Counted from the first letter of the stretch, positions 36,001-45,902 are shown. The stretch: 63,457 nucleotides of DNA from Chitinophagaceae bacterium (GCA_004173355.1 SEAD01000015.1:1-63457), one strand, 5' to 3'. Notes: a model not told the origin generated them from the letters alone. A program made the numbers and translations.

Positions 36001-39000
36001 TTAAAATTTGATGTTTAAGTTCAGTCCGATGCTTCTTGTGGTAGGCAGGCCCGGGGCTTCCAGTCCCACCTGGTTATCTGAACCAAATCCGAAAGTTTCA
36101 GGATCAATATTATCAACCCATTTTTTCAATATCAGTACGTTATTCGCCACCAGGTCCACGCGCACTCCTTTGAACGGCAGTTTTGCAGGGATGTATTTGC
36201 TGAGATCATAACCAAGACTTATCTGGCGAAGTTTCCAGTAACCACCATTATAGATCACTGACTCAACAATCTGCTGGCTGCGCAGGTGTTCCCAGTAGGT
36301 CTGCACCGGCACACTCACCGTATTTGCCGCGCCTGCCTGGTTGACACCGTCGCCCACAACACCGCCGGTACGGCCTTCCAGTGTCCTCATGTGCAGTCCT
36401 TCACGGATAGCATTGAAGTTGGTACCGGACAACATTTTATTACCCAGCTTGTAATCGATAAACACCGACAGGTTCACCCCTTTGAAATTAAAGGTGTTCA
36501 GGAAACCACCTGTCCATTTCGGCAATGCACTGCCAAACAGCACCAGGTCACTGGTCCGCAGCGGCAAGCCGTTAGCCTGGAAGATCCGCGCATTACCCTT
36601 GGTGGGATCAGTCGCGTACCCATAGCCGGCTATCTGTCCCATCTGCTGGCCAACCACATGTCGCACCTCTCCATTGAACACGTGTGTACCGATGGTTATC
36701 CGTTCGCCCGGTGTATTGGTAATGATGCTTTGTACCCGGGTGATATTATAGGATGTATTGGCTACAAACTGCCAGGTAAAATTCTTCTTCTGGAAAGGGA
36801 TAAGTGTCAGCATCCCCTCAACACCCCTGTTCCTGCTTTCACCGCTGTTGATGCGGGTGTTAAGGAACCCTGATCCATCGGATACCTGCACCTGTACGAT
36901 CTGATCCCTTGTCGTTTTGGTGTAAGCAGCCACATCGAGGTTGACCCGGCTGTTGAACATCCGCAGCTCGATACCCACTTCCGTTTCGGATACCCTGCTT
37001 GGACGCAGGGTCGGATTGGGAATGGAGTTACCACTGGTGGCAACCGGTACCGACACCCCTGATGGATTGTTGATCAGGTTTGCATTCACTGCATAGAACA
37101 GCTGTCCGGAATAAGGCGATACGTCGCCATCACTGCCTACTTCAGCATAACCGATGCGCAGCTTGCCAAAATTCAGCCAGCTGAGTTTCTTTAAATTTTC
37201 GGAGAAAACATAAGACCCTGAAACAGATGGATAGGATATGCGGCGGTTTGCTGCAGACAAGGTCGAGAACCAGTCGTTCCGGAGGGTACCCGTAGCATAC
37301 AACGTCCTGTGCCAGGATATTTCGGCCGACCCGTACAGGGAATTCACACCCTGCTCGATGAGGGAATACACCGGGTCTTTGGCGCGGCCATTCTGGACTG
37401 AATAAAGACCCCTGACAAAGAAATCAGTTACCTGGACATTATTGATTCTGAGCGTTCTCCTCATCTGGTTTCCGCCCACTGTTATACTTCCGTCAAACTC
37501 GCCCAGCTGTTTGGTGGCATTCACCAGGAAGTCGAGGTTGGTCTCCCGGAAGCGGCGTGACTCCTGTGTATAAATCCCGTTTGCAAATCCGGGTGTGAGA
37601 GCACGCGATGCCTGGCCTGTAGGGAAATTGTTTACATCTTCGTCGCGGCTGAAATAATCCTGCCCGAACCGTACCTGCCCGAATAACCAGGGCAGGAAAT
37701 TATACTTCATCGACAGGTTTCCAAAAATCCGGTCCCTGCGGATATTATGGAATTGTTCCGCCAGGATCCAGTATGGATTGGTCCGGTTGGTAAACCTGGA
37801 ATAGACATATTCATTTCCCTGGGCATTGTATTTATTATCGTTTAGGACCGACAGGGGCAGCGTGTTCGCCATCGCCATCAGCGTAGTGGGGATAGAGTTA
37901 TCCTGGTTGGCAATGTTCGGGGGATTGGTATTTTTTTCATTGGTGTAATTCACATTACCCATGAAGCTCAGCTTGTCGGTCAGGTTATAACTGAACCCAA
38001 GGTTCATCCCTTTCCGGTTGAAACGGTTATTGGGAACAATGCCTTTATTGTCGGCATTGACCAGCGAAAGATACAGTCCCCCTTTTTCGCCACCGGTACT
38101 AAGGGTCACCGTATTGGTCAGGTTCTGGCCATCGCGGTAAAATTCCTTGATCCGGCTGCCCTGTGCCACATAGGGAATGTTTGGTGTATTGAACAGCGTA
38201 TGTGTCATACCGGGTTGGATCTTTTCCCCGAACGACCATTGACCGGATGTGGGATTTGGGGCAGTCGGCCTCACCCCGTTTTCACCCTGCCCGTACTCTT
38301 TCTGGTAATCGGTAAAATCAAGCGGGGTATCATTGGTGTAGTTGAGGTTGTAGGTGATCCCGATCCCGGTGGATTTATTCCTCGTTTTGGTAGTGATCAT
38401 GATCACCCCGTCTTTTGCGCGGGATCCATACAGGGCCGCAGCAGCAGCACCTTTCAGGATGGTCATGTTTTCAATATCATCGGGGTTGATGCTCGAAAGC
38501 CCGTCGCCACCGTCGGAGAAAACGCCGCCACCCTTCACGCCAACCGCACTTCCATTGACGTTGCCGCCGGGCTCGGAGTTGGTATTGAAGTTGGAGTTGT
38601 CAACCGGCACACCATTGATAACAATCAGCGGACTGTTGTTACCGGAAATGGAAGACTGTCCACGGATCCTGATTTTGGAAGAGCCCCCCGGACCAGTTCC
38701 GAGTGCGGAAACGTTGAGCCCCGGCACCTTTCCCTGCAAGGCATTGATCGGGTTCGGCGTACGGTTGATCGTCAGTTCTTCCGGTCTTACTACAGAGGTT
38801 GCATAACCGAGACCACGTGACTGCTTGTTGATACCCAGGGCGGTCACCACCACCTCATTCAGGTTGCGGCTGTCCGCATCGAGTACCACGTCAACCACGT
38901 TCCTGCCGGAAACAGCCTGCTCTTTTTGTACATAACCAATCGAACTGAAAACCAGTACAGCGTCCGCAGCGGCCGCGATACTGTATTGCCCGGTTGCACC

Positions 39001-39189
39001 GGAAACGGCGCCCCCGGATTTACCTTTCACCATCACGGATACACCACCCAACGCAGCTCCCTGCGCATCCGTGACTTTGCCGGTCACATTCTGTGCGCGG
39101 GTAATAAAGCTGAAAAGTAACAGGAACGAAAACGTAAAAGAAATTTTACGCAATGCCGGCAGGGCTGCCGGATACATTTGTACTCTCAT
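36001..39189 (-). CDS. SusC/RagA-family TonB-linked outer-membrane transporter
   Basis: A 1062-residue TonB-dependent receptor when started at the ATG at 39189. A longer start at 39243 adds 18 residues ahead of the signal peptide (SFTFSFLLLFSFITRAQ). A carboxypeptidase-like domain follows (VTGKVTDAQGAALGGVSVMVKGK), then the plug with GKVPGLNV and the SusC signature ILKGAAAAALYGSRAKDGVI, then the barrel, ending in ...GLNLNIKF with terminal Phe. It imports large oligosaccharides with its SusD partner. No anti-sigma or hybrid two-component regulator is adjacent. Substrate is not given by the sequence; the xylan genes nearby make xylo-oligosaccharides plausible. Confidence 0.95.
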   Translation of the reverse strand: MRVQMYPAALPALRKISFTFSFLLLFSFITRAQNVTGKVTDAQGAALGGVSVMVKGKSGGAVSGATGQYSIAAAADAVLVFSSIGYVQKEQAVSGRNVVDVVLDADSRNLNEVVVTALGINKQSRGLGYATSVVRPEELTINRTPNPINALQGKVPGLNVSALGTGPGGSSKIRIRGQSSISGNNSPLIVINGVPVDNSNFNTNSEPGGNVNGSAVGVKGGGVFSDGGDGLSSINPDDIENMTILKGAAAAALYGSRAKDGVIMITTKTRNKSTGIGITYNLNYTNDTPLDFTDYQKEYGQGENGVRPTAPNPTSGQWSFGEKIQPGMTHTLFNTPNIPYVAQGSRIKEFYRDGQNLTNTVTLSTGGEKGGLYLSLVNADNKGIVPNNRFNRKGMNLGFSYNLTDKLSFMGNVNYTNEKNTNPPNIANQDNSIPTTLMAMANTLPLSVLNDNKYNAQGNEYVYSRFTNRTNPYWILAEQFHNIRRDRIFGNLSMKYNFLPWLFGQVRFGQDYFSRDEDVNNFPTGQASRALTPGFANGIYTQESRRFRETNLDFLVNATKQLGEFDGSITVGGNQMRRTLRINNVQVTDFFVRGLYSVQNGRAKDPVYSLIEQGVNSLYGSAEISWHRTLYATGTLRNDWFSTLSAANRRISYPSVSGSYVFSENLKKLSWLNFGKLRIGYAEVGSDGDVSPYSGQLFYAVNANLINNPSGVSVPVATSGNSIPNPTLRPSRVSETEVGIELRMFNSRVNLDVAAYTKTTRDQIVQVQVSDGSGFLNTRINSGESRNRGVEGMLTLIPFQKKNFTWQFVANTSYNITRVQSIITNTPGERITIGTHVFNGEVRHVVGQQMGQIAGYGYATDPTKGNARIFQANGLPLRTSDLVLFGSALPKWTGGFLNTFNFKGVNLSVFIDYKLGNKMLSGTNFNAIREGLHMRTLEGRTGGVVGDGVNQAGAANTVSVPVQTYWEHLRSQQIVESVIYNGGYWKLRQISLGYDLSKYIPAKLPFKGVRVDLVANNVLILKKWVDNIDPETFGFGSDNQVGLEAPGLPTTRSIGLNLNIKF

Positions 39190-39390
39190 AATAGCAGGTA
39201 ATTTAGTCAACAATCGTTTCGACAGATGTTTGTCAGTATACAAAGTAGTGGCTTATGAAATCAATAAACTACCAATAAAAAACAATGTTGATTTTTAAAC
39301 AGACCACGGGCACGGATTGACAAAATCAAGTAAGTTACAGGAGCAAACGTCCGGTACGCCGGACCACTTCTGATTCCATAACACGATTGC

Positions 39391-39552
39391 ATGAAACAAC
39401 ATCCTTCACAGCTTCGCGTGCCGCGCAGGGATTACCCGCTACCTTACCAGACACTGCAAATCCACTGTGGTCGCTGCTTACAGCCGACAGTACTCCCGCT
39501 CCCGGATGCATCCCTTTCATATTCAACACCAAACAAAACCATCGCTATATGA
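39391..39552 (+). CDS. Candidate small upstream ORF overlapping the rraA-like start
   Basis: A 53-codon frame starts with ATG at 39391 and ends at TGA (39550-39552), which overlaps the ATG of the RraA-like gene at 39549 as ATGA. Its product (MKQHPSQLRVPRRDYPLPYQ at the start, with a CGRC motif in the middle) is not recognised. Other frames are also open in this stretch, so coding is uncertain. If translated, it could couple to the downstream gene. The 39190-39548 gap otherwise holds the susC promoter side and nothing I can name. Confidence 0.25.
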   Translation: MKQHPSQLRVPRRDYPLPYQTLQIHCGRCLQPTVLPLPDASLSYSTPNKTIAI

Positions 39553-40475
39553 TCATGAAAAAGATTCTGTGCGGCCTGTTGCTCAGCCTCCCGGCAGCTG
39601 TATACGCGCAGCAGGTGACACCCTTGCCTGACCAGATAAAGGCGCTTACTTCGGAATGGAAAGGCAAACGTTCGGCCGACGGACGACCGGAAGTAGCCGA
39701 AAAATACCTCGACCGGCTGAAACCTATCCACCTGGAAGAAGCCTGGGGCGTACTGCGTAATAAAGGTTTCCAGAACCAGTTTGAAGGCGACTGGATGGTA
39801 TTACATCCGGACTCGGTAATGGTTGGACGCGTTGTCACGGCGCAGTACTGGCCATTGCGTCCCGACGTGGATAAAGTAGTAAAGGAGAAAGGAAAGACAG
39901 AGGGCCGCATCGGGGGCACCAACTCCTGGCCGATCGATGTATTGAAGAACGGAGACGTGTACGTGGCAGACAGCTATGGAAAAGTTGTCGACGGCACCCT
40001 GATTGGCGACAACCTCGGCAATTCGATTTATGCAAAGTCTGCCCGCGGTGTGATCTTCTTCGGATCAGTGAGGGATGTGGAAGGCCTTGAAGAAATAAAG
40101 GGATTCAACGCCTGGACAAAAGGATATGATCCATCCTATATCCAGCAGATGATGCTCGGTGGTATCAACGTGCCCATCCGCGTCGGACGCGCCATGGTAC
40201 TGCCGGGCGATGTGGTGCTTGCGAAAAAAGGAGGCGTGATTTTCATTCCTGCCTACCTCGTGGAAGAGGTTGTACTGAACTCGGAATTCATCGCCCTCAA
40301 AGATGCGTTCGGCCACCAGCGCCTGCGCGAGCAGAAATATACACCGGGTGAAATTGACACCCAGTGGACCGATGCAATAAAAAAGGATTTCCTGAAATGG
40401 CTTGACGACAATCCGGGTAAAATACCAATGACCCGGGCGGAACTGGACCAGTTCATGAAAGACCGGACCTGGTGA
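39549..40475 (+). CDS. Exported RraA-like protein (HMG/keto-acid aldolase fold)
   Basis: A 308-residue protein with a clear Sec signal peptide (MIMKKILCGLLLSLPAAVYA), which is unusual for the RraA family, whose well-known members are cytoplasmic. The RraA core holds GDVYVADSYGKVVDGTLIGDN and the active-site segment GVIFFGSVRDVEGL, with Arg175 and Asp176 equivalent to the substrate Arg and metal-binding Asp of HMG/CHA aldolases. RAMVLPGDVVLAKKGGVIFIP follows. It may cleave a 2-keto-3-deoxy sugar acid to pyruvate and an aldehyde in the periplasm. This is inference from the enolase-superfamily dehydratase next to it (56-nt gap). The start at 39549 keeps the signal peptide; 39555 is equally possible. 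Confidence 0.85.
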   Translation: MIMKKILCGLLLSLPAAVYAQQVTPLPDQIKALTSEWKGKRSADGRPEVAEKYLDRLKPIHLEEAWGVLRNKGFQNQFEGDWMVLHPDSVMVGRVVTAQYWPLRPDVDKVVKEKGKTEGRIGGTNSWPIDVLKNGDVYVADSYGKVVDGTLIGDNLGNSIYAKSARGVIFFGSVRDVEGLEEIKGFNAWTKGYDPSYIQQMMLGGINVPIRVGRAMVLPGDVVLAKKGGVIFIPAYLVEEVVLNSEFIALKDAFGHQRLREQKYTPGEIDTQWTDAIKKDFLKWLDDNPGKIPMTRAELDQFMKDRTW

Positions 40476-40531
40476 CCCAGGTCTTGATAACATCCGGACA
40501 AAACAGCTTTACCACGAATAATATTTAAAAA

Positions 40532-42019
40532 ATGACTCCTTCCCAGAAATACCTCAACCAACTCGGACTGACCGATAGCGATATAAACCCTTCCTCCCCC
40601 GCTGACCAGGAACCGGAAAACAAACGACGCTCCTTCCTCCGGAATTCACTCATGGGTGGCATCACCTTCGGTGGCGCGCTTGCATTTGCGCCGGTGGAAG
40701 ACCTTATCGCGCAAAGCACGCAAAAGGTGTCCCGTTTCTCGGGACCATCGGATCTACGGATCACCGACCTTCGATATGCCACCACAACCGTACTGGGCCG
40801 CACTTCCGTGATACGGATCGATACCAACCAGGGTATCTACGGTTTGGGTGAAGTAAGGGACGGCGCGGATGAACGTTATGCCTTGTTCCTGAAAAGCCGC
40901 TTGCTTGGCATGAACCCCTGCAATGTTGAGCAACTGTTTAAAAGCATCCGGCAGTTTGGCGGACAAAGCCGTCAGGCTGGCGGTGTATGTGCCATTGAAA
41001 TGGCATTGTGGGATATTGTAGGCAAGGCATACAATGTACCTTGCTGGCAACTGCTTGGCGGACGCTACCGGGATAAAATCAGGTTGTATGCTGATACACC
41101 CGAAGCGAATTCGCCGGAAGAACAAAAGAAACTGATCAGCTACCGCATCAATGAACAGGGATATACCTGGTTGAAAATGGACCTTAGCATCGGTGAACTG
41201 AAAGGGGTGCCGGGCACACTGGTCAACGATAAATTCTGGCAGAATGCAAAAGGGAATCTTGCACAATGGGGCGATAACAATTATATGGCTTACGCCAATA
41301 CCCAGCATCCGTTCACACAGATCCAGATTACGGATAAAGGCCTCGACATACTCGCCGGTCTTGTAGACAATGTAAGGGGAATGCTCGGTTATGAAATCCC
41401 CCTTTCCACGGATCACTATGGGCATTTCGATCTCAACAACGGGATCAGGCTGGGCAAAGCGGTGGAGAAATACCGGCTGGCCTGGCTGGAAGACATCGTG
41501 TCCTGGGAACTGACCGATCAATGGAAAACCATGTCAGATGCCCTCGAGACACCAACACTTACCGGCGAGGATATCTACCTGCTCAAAAATTTCCGGCCAC
41601 TTATTGATAAACGGGCGGTCGATATTATCCATCCCGACCTCGCTTCATCCGGCGGACTGCTGGAGACAAAAAGAATCGGCGACTATGCGGAAGAAAATGG
41701 CATCGCAATGGCCATGCACCAGGCGGGCACACCGGTTTCCTTTATGGCCAATGTGCATTGTGCCGCGGCAACCCAGAACTTCCTGGCGCTGGAACATCAT
41801 TCCATAGACCTGCCATGGTGGGAAAGCCTGGTAAAGACCACGGATGGCCGGCCGCTGATCACCAGGGGATTCGCAAACCTGCCACTGAGTGCGCCGGGTC
41901 TCGGAATCGAGCTCAATGATGAAGTGATGAAACAACACCTGCACGCATCCGATAAAACCTATTTCGCACCCACACCGCAATGGAATGAAACGCGGTCGCA
42001 CGACCGGATCTACAGCTGA
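40532..42019 (+). CDS. Tat-exported enolase-superfamily sugar-acid dehydratase
   Basis: A 495-residue mandelate racemase/muconate lactonising-type enzyme. A twin-arginine-like signal lies within the first 60 residues (KRRSFLRNSLMGGITF at about 31-46). The barrel has the three metal ligands Asp294 (STDHYG), Glu320 (WLEDIV) and Glu346 (LTGEDI), with a likely catalytic His396 (AMAMHQAG). LGGRYRDKIRLYAD and WLKMDLSIGE match the dehydratase subgroup. It should dehydrate an aldonic or uronic acid to a 2-keto-3-deoxy acid. The long insertion around residues 215-280 may set specificity. It sits between the exported RraA-like protein and a BASS transporter, 80 nt before the latter. Confidence 0.87.
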   Translation: MTPSQKYLNQLGLTDSDINPSSPADQEPENKRRSFLRNSLMGGITFGGALAFAPVEDLIAQSTQKVSRFSGPSDLRITDLRYATTTVLGRTSVIRIDTNQGIYGLGEVRDGADERYALFLKSRLLGMNPCNVEQLFKSIRQFGGQSRQAGGVCAIEMALWDIVGKAYNVPCWQLLGGRYRDKIRLYADTPEANSPEEQKKLISYRINEQGYTWLKMDLSIGELKGVPGTLVNDKFWQNAKGNLAQWGDNNYMAYANTQHPFTQIQITDKGLDILAGLVDNVRGMLGYEIPLSTDHYGHFDLNNGIRLGKAVEKYRLAWLEDIVSWELTDQWKTMSDALETPTLTGEDIYLLKNFRPLIDKRAVDIIHPDLASSGGLLETKRIGDYAEENGIAMAMHQAGTPVSFMANVHCAAATQNFLALEHHSIDLPWWESLVKTTDGRPLITRGFANLPLSAPGLGIELNDEVMKQHLHASDKTYFAPTPQWNETRSHDRIYS

Positions 42020-42099
42020 TCATTGCATCGCGCTGTGTGCGGGGTGGCATCCTGCGCGATGGCCCGCTATTGAATTGCCATACTAATAACGATACTTGA

Positions 42100-43245
42100 A
42101 TGAAACTATTAAAGAAAAGACTGGCCGGTTATTTCTACATGGCTGCCGCAGTTTTCCTTGCCGTATTTATCATCATCACCATCCTCAACCACCACAATTG
42201 GGCAGGATGGTTTCTCATGCTCACCTGTGTCAGCCTTGCTTTCGCCTTTAAGGGAAGCAAACTGCTGTCGGGCATGTCATTCACCTTACTGATACTCGGT
42301 GCCGTGAGCCTGGCCATGTATTACCCCGGCTATTTCCGCACGGTCGGAACCTTCAACCTGTCCGCGCTCATCGTGCCACTTCTACAGATCATAATGTTCG
42401 GGATGGGTACGGAATTAAGCCTGAAAGATTTTGCGCAGGTAGCCCGGATGCCAAAAGGCATTATCCTTGGAGTGGTCTGCCATTATACAATCATGCCCCT
42501 GGTGGGACTGGCCGTGGTGCACCTCTTTGACTTCCCGGGGGAAATCGCTGCGGGCATCATGCTGGTGGGTTGTTGCCCGAGCGGGCTGGCCTCAAACGTG
42601 ATGGCTTATCTCTCCCGCGGCAACCTGGCACTATCCGTTTCGGTTACCACGATCTCCACCCTGCTGGCACCATTTATTACCCCACTGCTTATGCGCCTGC
42701 TGGCAGGCAGCCTGATTGAAATCAAACTGGCTGCAATGGTCTGGGATATCACCAAGATTGTCATCCTGCCAATCATCGCCGGACTTGCGTTCCACTACCT
42801 AGTGCGCGGAAAGTTCAAATGGCTCGACAAAGCCATGCCGGTCATTTCCATGGGTGGCATCATCCTCATCCTCGTTGTGATCACCGCCGCAGGAAGGGAC
42901 AACCTGCTCATGGTAGGCGGCCTGCTGATCCTGGCCGTATTCATCCACAATGTAGCCGGATTCACACTGGGATATGTCTCGGCAAGGCTCCTGAAATTTT
43001 CCGAGAGCGATGCCCGTACTATCGCCCTCGAAGTAGGGATGCAGAACGCGGGGCTGGCATCGGGACTGGCATTGACCATGGGTAAAATGGCCACCGCCGG
43101 ACTTGCACCGGCGATCTTTGGACCGGTGATGAATATCAATGGTTCGTTCCTGGCAAGCTGGTGGCACAACCGGATTCCGAAAGAAGATATACCGGCTGAA
43201 CAGCCGGATCCACCTGCAACCCAATCTTTACCGGGGGCGCTTTAA
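42100..43245 (+). CDS. Bile-acid:sodium symporter (BASS) family transporter
   Basis: A 381-residue inner-membrane protein with about ten hydrophobic helices. The BASS core includes LLQIIMFGMGTELSLKDFAQV (first half) and CPSGLASNVMAYLSRGNLALSVSV (the crossing helix with the sodium-site residues), and EVGMQNAGLASGLALTMG in the second half. BASS members carry bile acids, pyruvate, pantothenate and other organic acids with sodium. With two exported sugar-acid enzymes upstream, import of pyruvate or a keto-acid product is a sensible guess. It starts 80 nt after the dehydratase. Confidence 0.9.
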   Translation: MKLLKKRLAGYFYMAAAVFLAVFIIITILNHHNWAGWFLMLTCVSLAFAFKGSKLLSGMSFTLLILGAVSLAMYYPGYFRTVGTFNLSALIVPLLQIIMFGMGTELSLKDFAQVARMPKGIILGVVCHYTIMPLVGLAVVHLFDFPGEIAAGIMLVGCCPSGLASNVMAYLSRGNLALSVSVTTISTLLAPFITPLLMRLLAGSLIEIKLAAMVWDITKIVILPIIAGLAFHYLVRGKFKWLDKAMPVISMGGIILILVVITAAGRDNLLMVGGLLILAVFIHNVAGFTLGYVSARLLKFSESDARTIALEVGMQNAGLASGLALTMGKMATAGLAPAIFGPVMNINGSFLASWWHNRIPKEDIPAEQPDPPATQSLPGAL

Positions 43246-43305
43246 CCGCAACCGATGGCCTGGTAAAAAAATGCTTCTGAAATCTCACGTCATAAATATT
43301 CCTTC

Positions 43306-44385
43306 ATGTACAGATACCTTACTGCACTCATTTTTATCTTGCCCTGCGGAAGCGCATTTGCACAATACCCCCAGGTTGCGATCCCCGGGTCGGAAGTCAG
43401 GAAAATCAACTCCGCAATAGTGAAGCAGGATTATGAACTGCATATCCTGCTCCCTGGTAATTATGCCGGTAATACAAAAAAGTATCCGGTTGTTTACCTG
43501 ATGGATTCACAATGGGATTTTCCACTGGTGAAATCTTTATATGGTCAGCAGTACTATGACGGCTTCATACCAGAGCTGATTATCGTAGGCATTACCTGGG
43601 GTGGTGTACGTCCGGATCCGGACAGCCTGCGTGCAAGGGATTACACACCCACCAGCGATGGAAGAATTCAACAGGCAGGCGGGGCAGATAAATTCCTTTC
43701 GTTCATGAAGGAAGAATTATTCCCGTTTGTAGAAAACAACTATCGAGCCCTGGACACTGGCAGGATCCTGATGGGATGCTCGCTGGGTGGCCTTTTCACG
43801 CTTTACACCCTGTTTACACAGCCGGCCTTGTTTGACGGATACATAGCCGCAAGTCCCGCATTGGGATGGGACAACCAGGTGATGCAAAAATTTGAAAAGG
43901 AATTTTCCGGAGCGAAATTAAAATCGCGCGCCCGTGTGTACATGACGGTAGGTGACGTGGAAAGAAGCCGGCCTGTGTACCAGAAATTTGCCGCAAAAAT
44001 GACAGGCAGGAATTATCCGGCAACAATACATTCAAAAGTCCTGGAGAACACCGGGCATTCAGGTACGAAGGGCGAAACATACAGTCGTGGACTGCAGTTT
44101 ATTTTCAGGCGACCAGACCTTACTCCGGCACCGGCTGTCTTAAGCAGGTATGCAGGGAAATACCTCACCGGACAAGGGGATACGATTGAATTTAAAGATG
44201 AAAGCGGCCGGCTGGTGATGTATGCTTCGCCTGGGGAAAAGTATATATTGTCAGCAGCCAGCGACACGGCATTTTACTCCAGATCGGAATTCCTGAATAT
44301 TTCTGTCAGGATGGATGGAAGTAAGGTGGACGGGTGCTGGCTGCACAGTTATGGTTCGTCCCGGTTCCTGAGGAAAATCGACTGA
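43306..44385 (+). CDS. Exported alpha/beta-hydrolase esterase (Fes/esterase D-like)
   Basis: A 359-residue protein with a signal peptide ending near GSAFAQ. The alpha/beta-hydrolase domain has the nucleophile elbow GCSLGGLF at about residue 163 and the catalytic His in LENTGHSGT near residue 250. KYPVVYLMDSQWDF is the early strand of this subfamily. A small C-terminal beta domain follows. It is related to feruloyl/acetyl esterases of the CE1 type and to enterobactin esterase. In this context a feruloyl- or acetyl-xylan esterase role is plausible. It is 60 nt downstream of the BASS gene. Confidence 0.85.
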   Translation: MYRYLTALIFILPCGSAFAQYPQVAIPGSEVRKINSAIVKQDYELHILLPGNYAGNTKKYPVVYLMDSQWDFPLVKSLYGQQYYDGFIPELIIVGITWGGVRPDPDSLRARDYTPTSDGRIQQAGGADKFLSFMKEELFPFVENNYRALDTGRILMGCSLGGLFTLYTLFTQPALFDGYIAASPALGWDNQVMQKFEKEFSGAKLKSRARVYMTVGDVERSRPVYQKFAAKMTGRNYPATIHSKVLENTGHSGTKGETYSRGLQFIFRRPDLTPAPAVLSRYAGKYLTGQGDTIEFKDESGRLVMYASPGEKYILSAASDTAFYSRSEFLNISVRMDGSKVDGCWLHSYGSSRFLRKID

Positions 44386-44417
44386 TACACCGATCGTGGG
44401 TTGCGGGGCAATTGCAA

Positions 44418-45902
44418 TCAGCTCAGCTCCATCTCCCGTTCCAGCATTTTTTTCCAGTCCTGGTAGAGGTTTTCATACAGCTCAACATCTTTTGGCGATA
44501 CGATCCTGTCCGCCTTTCTTTTTGCGGTTGCAGCTTCAGCACTTTTGTAAATCCCTGCACCGATCCCGGAACCAATAGCCGAACCAAAGCTTCCGTCACC
44601 TTCATAAAACTCTACCGACACATTGTTTACCGCCGCGAACGCCGATGTAAATAGTTCGCTCAGGAAAAGGTTACTGTGCGCAGCACGGATAACAGTAGGA
44701 TTGATCCCATTTTCACGCATGATATCGAGTCCGTACCGGAATGAAAATGCGATTGATTCCTGCACGGCCCTGACCATATGGGAGGTGCCATGCACATTCA
44801 GGTCAAGTCCCCTGAACTGTGCCCCGATAATTTTATTGCTGAGCATGCGTTCGGCACCATTGCCGAAAGGCAGGGCCAACAAACCTTCTGCGCCGGGTTT
44901 TACTTTTGCCGCCGTTTCATTCAGCCCGGCATAATCCAGGCTGGCACCCGCCAGGTTGCGGATCCAGCGGTTAAAAATCCCGACACCGTTTATACAAAGC
45001 AATATCCCGATGCGTTTATCGGCACCGGCATGGTTGACGTGTGCGAAACTGTTTATCCTTGATTCCTGGTCATAGCTGAGCTGGTCAGCTACGCCATAGA
45101 TTACACCCGAAGTGCCCGCAGTTGCAGCTACTTCGCCGGGCTGCAGTACATTCAGCGAAAGCGCATTATTGGGCTGGTCACCGGATTTGTAGGAAACGGG
45201 TATGCCCGGCTTCAGGTTGAGCCGACTGGCCACATTTTCCTTTACCTCACCATGCACCGAAAAGACCGGCTGTACCGGAGCTATCACCGACCGGTCAAAT
45301 CCAAAATAATCCATCACATCACCAGACAGGCTTTCATCCTGGAAATCCCAGAAGATGCCTTCCGATAAAGCCGATGCGGTGGTGGTAATCGCCCCCGTAA
45401 GTTTCATGGCGATAAAATCGCCGGGCAACATGATGCGGTCAATTTTCTGGTATACCTGCGGTTCATTCTCTTTTACCCATGCGAGTTTACTGGCGGTGAA
45501 ATTACCGGGGGAGTTCAGTAATCTCGACAAGCAACGTTCAGGCCCGATGGTATCAAATGCCTTTTCCCCAATGGCTACGGCCCGGCTGTCGCACCAGATA
45601 ATGGAATTGCGCAGCACATGCTGGTCTTTATCTACCAGCACCAGGCCATGCATCTGGTATGCAATACCGATGCTTGCGATATCCAGCGGATTATACTGGC
45701 CCCCTGCATGGCAGCGCAGTATCGCCTGCTTTACATTATCCCACCACTGGTCAGGACTCTGCTCTGCCCATCCGGGATGGGGCGACAGGATGTCGACTTC
45801 CGCATCCGGATATCTCGCGGAATTCAGACAAGCCTGCGTTTCTGAATCAATCACAGAAACCTTTATCGAAGACGTACCAAGGTCAATTCCTAATAACAAC
45901 AT
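44418..45902 (-). CDS. xylB: Xylulokinase
   Basis: A 494-residue FGGY-family kinase that phosphorylates D-xylulose to xylulose 5-phosphate. The start at 45902 gives MLLLGIDLGTSSIKVSV, the phosphate-1 motif. WAEQSPDQWWDN, GIAYQMHGLVLVD and the W-C-D-S-R segment follow in the order expected. The C-terminal domain holds AATAGTSGVIYG and FGSAIGSGIGAGIY, which bind ATP. It is third in the operon xylA-uxuA-xylB (55 nt behind uxuA) and converges with the esterase gene. Confidence 0.93.
   Translation of the reverse strand: MLLLGIDLGTSSIKVSVIDSETQACLNSARYPDAEVDILSPHPGWAEQSPDQWWDNVKQAILRCHAGGQYNPLDIASIGIAYQMHGLVLVDKDQHVLRNSIIWCDSRAVAIGEKAFDTIGPERCLSRLLNSPGNFTASKLAWVKENEPQVYQKIDRIMLPGDFIAMKLTGAITTTASALSEGIFWDFQDESLSGDVMDYFGFDRSVIAPVQPVFSVHGEVKENVASRLNLKPGIPVSYKSGDQPNNALSLNVLQPGEVAATAGTSGVIYGVADQLSYDQESRINSFAHVNHAGADKRIGILLCINGVGIFNRWIRNLAGASLDYAGLNETAAKVKPGAEGLLALPFGNGAERMLSNKIIGAQFRGLDLNVHGTSHMVRAVQESIAFSFRYGLDIMRENGINPTVIRAAHSNLFLSELFTSAFAAVNNVSVEFYEGDGSFGSAIGSGIGAGIYKSAEAATAKRKADRIVSPKDVELYENLYQDWKKMLEREMELS

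Noticed and set aside
36286-36873. 195-codon plus-strand open frame inside susC
   Set aside because: It is antisense to the SusC barrel, with many His/Cys residues typical of reverse-strand reading.
39335-39532. 65-codon minus-strand frame between susC and the RraA-like gene
   Set aside because: It is one of several open frames in a GC-rich leader, has no recognised motif and would converge awkwardly on the susC promoter.
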